Assembly: GCA_964058845.1 (NCBI GenBank)
Contig: CAXKVR010000267.1
Location: 1 to 64,000 of the forward strand
DNA: 64,000 nucleotides
Reading direction: 5' to 3'
From: Carex sylvatica
Lineage: Eukaryota; Streptophyta; Magnoliopsida; Poales; Cyperaceae
Positions 58,230-64,000 of the stretch are shown here, piece after piece. Each line of letters opens with the position of its first letter. Position 1 is the first letter of the stretch. The position numbers and the translations under genes were made by a program. The notes under the pieces were generated by a model. The model had not been told where the DNA came from. It saw only the letters and a program-made list of their open reading frames with translations, and ran no database searches.

Positions 58230-59070
58230 CAACCTTTGTTAACAATTTAACATAGAAGTGTTATACTAATTGCATATCTAATTGCTCAAAAACTGAAAAT
58301 AAATTACAATTGAAAGTAAATAGATGAGTTTAGAGAAATTTGACAAGCGGGATGGTAACGAAGTTCGGCAAAACAAAGGCTTACGTCTCTGGGGCTTCGC
58401 AACCTCTTCTAGGTGCGCCTTTCTATTACCCAATACGAAAGGATTACAACTTGTGAATCGTTGAGCCCTTACAATTCAAGCGGAAAGTCAACCGGGCTAC
58501 TAGAGATGAGAACAAGATCTCAATAGTTTAGAAACTCAAGAGAAACAACTTAATAGATCACTTTAACATAATCTAATTTGAGATTAGTGAAGTAGGTTAG
58601 AGGTTGTTTGAGAGATTTCAAGTTTTAAGCTCTCACAACAATGGAGTAACTAAAGCTCTCAGAAAATCACTTTTAGAAGATTAGGGTCGGCTGAGATAAT
58701 TGAGGAAGAGACCCCATCGCCCTATTTATAACGACAACTCAAAAATGAGCTAATTGATATAAAACGTTACCAACGTTTTATTCAAATTGAGATTTAGGAA
58801 TTTGATTTTCTGCGATTTTAGTTAAACGTTACCAACGATTGTAAAATATTATGTAATGTTTGTCACTAGAGAAACTTGATCAAAAACAGAAATTTTTGAA
58901 TGTTAAATTTAATTAAAATGTTACAAGTTTTGTCAAACGTTACAATGCTGATTTAATTAAATCGTTGTAATGATTGACAAACGTTACCAACGTTTGTGAT
59001 TCCTTCTGAGTTTGATCAAGTTGTTCTTCAGTGTTTCTGACAAGCTGAAATTGTTATAACATTTTACAAA
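58230..59070 (-). repeat. LTR-like remnant (probably copia)
   Basis: Read on the minus strand there is a TATAAATAGGG box near 58728. About 300 bp further comes a leader with AGGTTGCGAAGCCCCAGAGA, ACGTAAGCC and TTGCCGAACTTCGTTACCA, the kind of sequence found at LTR/leader junctions of copia elements. Upstream, AACGTTACCAACG is repeated five or so times (58780-59090). Borders, target duplication and any coding part are missing. Confidence 0.5.
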
Positions 59071-59378
59071 TGTTACCAACGTTTGTTCTATTTACCAAGT
59101 TTAAGATTTTACAATTTATATTATTGGTAGTCTTCATAATTTCTTCAGTTCAAGCACTCTTCATTGCAATTTCAATTGTCTTGAACCTGCATATCTCTAA
59201 AATAGAAGAAATCGTAAAATTCAATAATTGTATGTTTTTGCAAATTAGTCAAATAGACAAAAAAATTATTACTAAAACAACAAGAAGTACAACCCAAAAA
59301 CTGTCACAAGCACCTAATTACCTTTATTGGACCAGCACTTATTTATTTTATCCTATTTTTAATTGTTACTCTACAAAC

Positions 59379-59539
59379 CAATGGTTTAAATAGTGATTAT
59401 AGCGGTATAGCGGGACGGTTAAAAAAATAAGCGATTGCACTAAGTAGCTACCTATAGTGCCGATAGCTAGCTATATATTGCCCATAGCGCCATAGCTTTT
59501 AGGATCCGAAAGAGCTATAGCTAGCTATTTAGAACACTA
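59379..59539. mobile_element. hAT MITE, 161 bp
   Basis: Perfect 8-bp duplication CTACAAAC (59371-59378, 59540-59547). Inside are TTATAGCGGTATAGCGGGA and GAGCTATAGCTAGCTATTTA, as in the nested element at 42264-42830, so it is a short member of that family. Confidence 0.9.
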
Positions 59540-59542
59540 CTA

Positions 59543-59848
59543 CAAACACTACTTCACTTATCCTCCCAACATAATTATGAAAACTTGTTAGATTTGTGAG
59601 TAAACTTGGGTAAATTTGGGTAAATTATAGTAAACTTGTTAGATATGTGCTAATTATAATAAAAAGGTAATAATTTGAGTAAATTTGTGAGTTTTTAAAA
59701 TTTTGAAGGGAAAATATGATATTATGAATTTTAGAGGGGAAAATACGTAATTTTGATGTTTTTAAGGGTATACGTGAAATTCTCCCTTTATTTTTTCCCA
59801 TTTTCCTAAACCCCAAACACTACCTCACTTATCCTCCCAACATAATTA
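59543..59848. repeat. 35-bp direct repeats flanking 236 bp
   Basis: CAAACACTACTTCACTTATC and following TCCCAACATAATTA at 59543-59577 recur at 59814-59848 with one mismatch. Most simply a segmental duplication in the upstream region of the next F-box gene. Confidence 0.7.
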
Positions 59849-59859
59849 GCAGCAATGCA

Positions 59860-62589
59860 ATTTTCTCCTCTTCGCCTACTTCCCTCATTTCTCTACCAAC
59901 AGTCCAACACCACTTCACTTTCCAAGTTCCAACTTGGTTGGTAGCGGGCTAGCAGCGGAGAAATTGTGGCGGCGATCTCAATTCGGATCTAGAAACAAGT
60001 TGTTGAACTGGTACGATTATTCACTGTCGATGCTATTATTGTTAGATTTATTTTTGTCTTCTATTTAATATTACAAATTACTAGTCTTCGTAATTGCAAG
60101 TATAGAAATAGGGTACTAGGGCTGGTACTTTTTAGTTCAGATCTGGTTCCTCCTATTCCATAGATTCTAATTCATGACTTGGGGAAACTCTTATTGTAAA
60201 ACAGGAATCCTGCACAAAAGGTGCTTGACAAAATTCTTCTTTGAACGCTGAAAGATGAACAATGTTGAGGTAGACAGTATAAGCAGATTGCCTGATGAGG
60301 TATTGACCCATATCCTCTCGTTTCTAAGCACAAAAGAGGCTGTGCAGACATGCATTTTGTCCAAAAGATGGATAAACATATGGGCTGCTGTACCAATCCT
60401 AGACATGAAACATTATGGATTTGAGAAAGTAGGGGCTCATGATTGCAGTGCAGCGTTTGATGATTGCAGTGGAGGATGTAAAAATGCATTGATAATGTCT
60501 GTGGTTAGGTTTGAGCAGTTGATGACTGGTTTTTTGGACAACTGAGTGCCAACAAACTTGGAAAGGGTTTGTTGTGCGTGTCATATTCATAGTTTTGAAC
60601 ATGATGCCTCTGTTGGATGGATTGACCGTGTAGCTCTTCTGATGCCACAAGATATCAATATCTTGATTACTGGTGGTACTGATAATTCATTAGATTTGCC
60701 TGATTTAGTTTTCTCCTGTGCAAGCCTACATCATCTTAATATTGCCCTCTACGCCAGAGTGAAAACCATCATTAAGCCAGTATCAATAAATTTACCTTCT
60801 CTGAAATTTCTAGAGCTGACTTGGGTAGAGCTCCCTGATGATTTTGATCAAAAGCTTTTCATGGGCTGCCCCTCTCTTGAAAGGTTGAAACTATGTAGTT
60901 GTGATTTGTATTTCTCAGGCATTTCCTCTAAAGTGTTAAAAGAGTTGACTTTGATCAATTGTACTCTATATGAGCAAATGCAAATTTCTTGCTCTCATCT
61001 TATATCCCTGTGCATGACGATTAATCTCAAAAGGGATGGCATTTCATTGAAGAACATGTCATCTCTTGTAAATGTTAACATCGCATTATTTGGTGATGAT
61101 ATGCTGAATCTCAATCTTTTGGGTAGTCTTTCAAATGCTGCAAAATTTGTTCTTCATATTGGGACTCCTGTGTTGAAGGTATACTTTTTTCTCAGTCCTA
61201 TAAAATAACTACAAAACTTTCCTTATTTGTTGGGTTCACAAAAATGTTCATTAATATAATTGTTTCTTTTCTGCATAACATAATCTCATTCCTTGTAGCC
61301 TGACCTTTTCTTTTGTGTCAATAAAATGTGTAGACATGAGTTCAAAGTATCGTAATGTCATGTATTATTGAAGTTTGCTAACGAAGTTTGAATGTTTATT
61401 ATAGTTCCACATGATCATTGACTTTTAACTGCTTGCAATTGATTTCCTTTTATATACAGATTCTACTTGTTCTTTTTCATACTAATTTAAGTTTTTTGTT
61501 TGAATTGTTGACACCAAAATAAACCCACAGAAAGCAGTAATCTTCATTTGTGTACATTTGTGGCTTTGTATACGTGAAAGTTGCATTTCTTGATGCAAGC
61601 TCGATCAGTTTACTTTTTTATGTGTTACATGTTCAGAATGCAATGTTAGTAATTTCCTGCAAAAATCACGTTACTTGCTCGTTTTTTTAATGAAGGAACA
61701 ACTGGAGAAGGATATACCTAACTGCAGAATATTCAACAACTTGAAGAAACTTGTTGTGGATGGAACATGCGATATGCTTTATGACTTTCACCTGATAGCT
61801 TGCTTGCTCAAGCATTCTCCTAATTTGAAAGAGCTTGAATTGTTGCCCAATGAGGTAATCTCACTCTCGCCCCCTTCCTCCCTCTCTAATTAATTACTAA
61901 AGTTAATGTAGGGATAGGATTATGTACCAACATTTTAGTACAAATGAATAGCAATTAGGTTTTTGTTCAATATAATGAATGATAATTAGTAGTGCTTGAT
62001 TTCAGTACAGATTGTAGTTTTACACTTGTACGTTCAAGTTCCAGTTTTTTGCTTCGTACAAATGAATAACAATTGAGTTTTTGTTCGATGTATTGAATAA
62101 TAATTAGTGTGATATTTCAGTACTACACTTTTACAGTCAGGTTCAATTTATTCTTGTTCTTTTTTCTCTAAACAAGCAGTCTGGTTCTAACTTGATTTTC
62201 CTTAAATAATATTATTATTCTATGGTTATTTGTGGCTTATGAATGAATTGAGGCCTAAAAGAGGCTAATTCCTTCTGGTACTAGATTGCTCAAGTTAAAT
62301 GGCAGTCTATGCAAACACTGCTACTGTTAATAGTTTTGAGTTGACAACGCTACCAATTGTTTGAATATGCTGATTAAATCTCTGTTGACTTATGATTTTC
62401 TTACCATTCTAACAGATCCAAGGTCAAATACAAGAGCCCAGACAAGATGTTTTGTTCCAGTATGAGTATCTGGAGACGGTGAAAATTGGTCATGAGTATG
62501 GGCGTAAATTGTCCAGCATGCTGATCAATGTTATGATCAAGAATTTGGGTAGATATGTAAAGAAAATAGGGAATATGATCATAGCTTAG
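59860..62589 (+). pseudogene. F-box/LRR/FBD gene with one premature TGA
   Basis: A leader exon ends at 60010, with a leader intron 60011-60204 (GT...ACAG). Coding exons are 60255-61178, 61696-61854 and 62416-62589, all phase 0, about 418 residues. The F-box is at residues about 6-50 ([33 protein letters not shown]). LRR-like segments follow ([36 protein letters not shown]), then the FBD-like tail (FQYEYLETVKIGHEYGRK, YVKKIGNMIIA, TAG at 62587). The only lesion seen is TGA at 60543-60545, where paralogues have a codon for Arg (DN-R-VPTNL): a single CGA-to-TGA change. After it the frame is open to the end. It could be a young pseudogene, a polymorphic null allele or a sequencing error. The truncated product would keep the F-box and lack the substrate-binding part. 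Confidence 0.9.
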
Positions 62590-64000
62590 TATGTTATTAT
62601 CTTAATTAGTTTATCAAACATCCCTCGTAATACGTGGCAAGTTTTGTTTGGGTATGGATTTCTTTTTATATGTTGAAGTTAGTATTGTTAACATATTTTG
62701 AGACCCGATTGTGTCTTTGGTGTATTGAACCCTAAGATCAGTTGTCATTTTCTGCCACTGTATTGCTAATGGCAACTGTCTGCCATTGTGGATCGGAGCC
62801 GATCGATCAAAATTGTTAATCTAATCTGGAGTTTTTGTTTTGCATAGTATGCAGATATCAGTAATGGCACATGCATCTTCTGCCATATATGGAGTTGCAT
62901 GTATAATGCTATTTTCTTCCTCTTTTGTATGGTTATATTTTACAAGGTATGTGTCATTCTTATTTCTCAACTCTGCAGTTTATTCAATGTTTCTATGGTA
63001 AATTTGGTAATCATGGTTATGTTGTGCGCATGTTCATCCAAATAAGATATTTTTCTTATGGAAGGGAGCTCCAGTATTATGCATAAGACTTGAGATACCA
63101 TGTGATGTTGGGGCCACATAGACTATTTGCTCATTTCAATTCCAATTTTAATTGACTTGAAATTAGAGTTAGAAGGGCAGAAGTTATTATACTTGATAGC
63201 ATGGCAATGAGAAGAGCTCATAGAATTCATAGAAGATAATTCGTAAGGGAAGAAACGGAAAAGATAAAGTAGCTTGAACAAGAACCAAATTGTTAATTTT
63301 ATAAAAATGTGAACCATTTTTTTTTGTCCCGATTCATTAGCTCTATGTATATTGTATGTTCCGGGTTTGCAGATAAAACTGTGAATAAGAAACTGCTCAC
63401 CAACTTTCTCGTTTGAAACATATGTAACTTCAATTTCCATTCTTCTTATTCTCATTTGATATTACCATATAACAAAAAGAAGGGGTGTTGCTCATCCCAT
63501 AGTTGTATATATTTCACCATATTAATGCCTTCTGATCCCTCTTCTATTGAATAGCGTGCAGTTGGACGAATACAAAAGTGTTCTGTAACAGAATTTAGAT
63601 TGCCTTCCATTACATGGTAACCTAATCAACCAAAATAACCACATTTTCAAAACATTGATTGAGAGTACAATTAACTTATTAGTTTTCGCCAACACTAATG
63701 ACAATTGAGCCACAAGATGTGGTGTAGGCTCTTCAAAACCATTTAGTGGACCAAATAAAAGAGAATTCAAAATACAATAATATTAATTAGGTGTTAGGCC
63801 AAGATGTGGTGTAGGCTCTTCACGACAATTAGGTCCAAAAATATATAAAAAAGAAGAAGTGAAAAACAAGTTAAAATTTGTTGAAACAAAATAAAAAATG
63901 GGGAAAATAATATACTAATTAGTAAATTAATAACGTATGAACTTAGTAGGAATCGATGCATTTGTGAATCAATAGAATCATAACAACTGGTTCAAATAAA
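62590..64000. other. 3' flank of F-box gene, no further gene
   Basis: 62590-62740 matches the 3' flank of the paralogues. Beyond, no gene is supported. A 22-bp phrase ending GTGTAGGCTCTTCA occurs twice, near 63713 and 63801. Confidence 0.5.

Noticed and set aside
62590..64000. Minus-strand frames at 63123-63455 and 63522-63770
   Set aside because: No recognisable domain or paralogue; low-complexity composition.

Overview
The window is nuclear DNA of a flowering plant, almost certainly a dicot. It is AT-rich, its genes carry introns, and it contains an F-box/LRR/FBD gene family, Ty1/copia and Ty3/gypsy (chromovirus) LTR retrotransposons primed by initiator-methionine tRNA, and many hAT, Mutator and Harbinger-type MITEs. 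The sequence alone does not settle the species.

The genes are one dispersed F-box/LRR/FBD family with a shared three-exon coding layout: a long F-box plus LRR exon, a short exon of about 160 nt, and a final exon of about 180 nt holding the rest of the FBD-like tail. Six copies or remnants are visible. A 5'-truncated copy lies at 132-1607 (-). One copy with open coding exons lies at 3800-6060 (-). A copy at 8467-12541 (+) is split by a young copia insertion. An orphan last exon lies at 43252-43431 (-). A copy with a frameshift, a nonsense codon and a lost stop lies at 50024-52494 (-). A copy with one premature TGA lies at 60255-62589 (+). Only the second has no visible lesion. Proteins of this family act as substrate adaptors of SCF (SKP1-CUL1-F-box) ubiquitin ligases; nothing in the window identifies a substrate.

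The rest is nested transposons. 8945-12087 is a near-identical-LTR copia element that has lost reverse transcriptase. 18141-31280 is a hAT-like element carrying a 104-bp tandem array, a remnant of a transposase C-terminus, a truncated gypsy LTR and a complete but defective Tekay-type gypsy element (22087-31136). 32545-33993 is a Mutator-like element with 9-bp target duplication. 36919-38968 and 43868-45928 are two solo LTRs of one family in opposite orientation. 41577-43108, 46364-47121, 49007-49431, 53185-55296 and 59379-59539 are non-autonomous hAT elements with 8-bp (in one case about 8-bp) target duplications, several with other elements inside them. Stretches without genes are AT-rich and hold dispersed repeats or nothing I could identify.

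The least expected observation is a GC-rich CCGCAC/GTGCGG sequence module of several hundred bases, shared between the Tekay LTRs and the unrelated solo LTRs but in opposite orientation relative to LTR transcription. I found no RNA genes, CRISPR arrays or prokaryote-type operons, and no evidence of a new defence or metabolic system.
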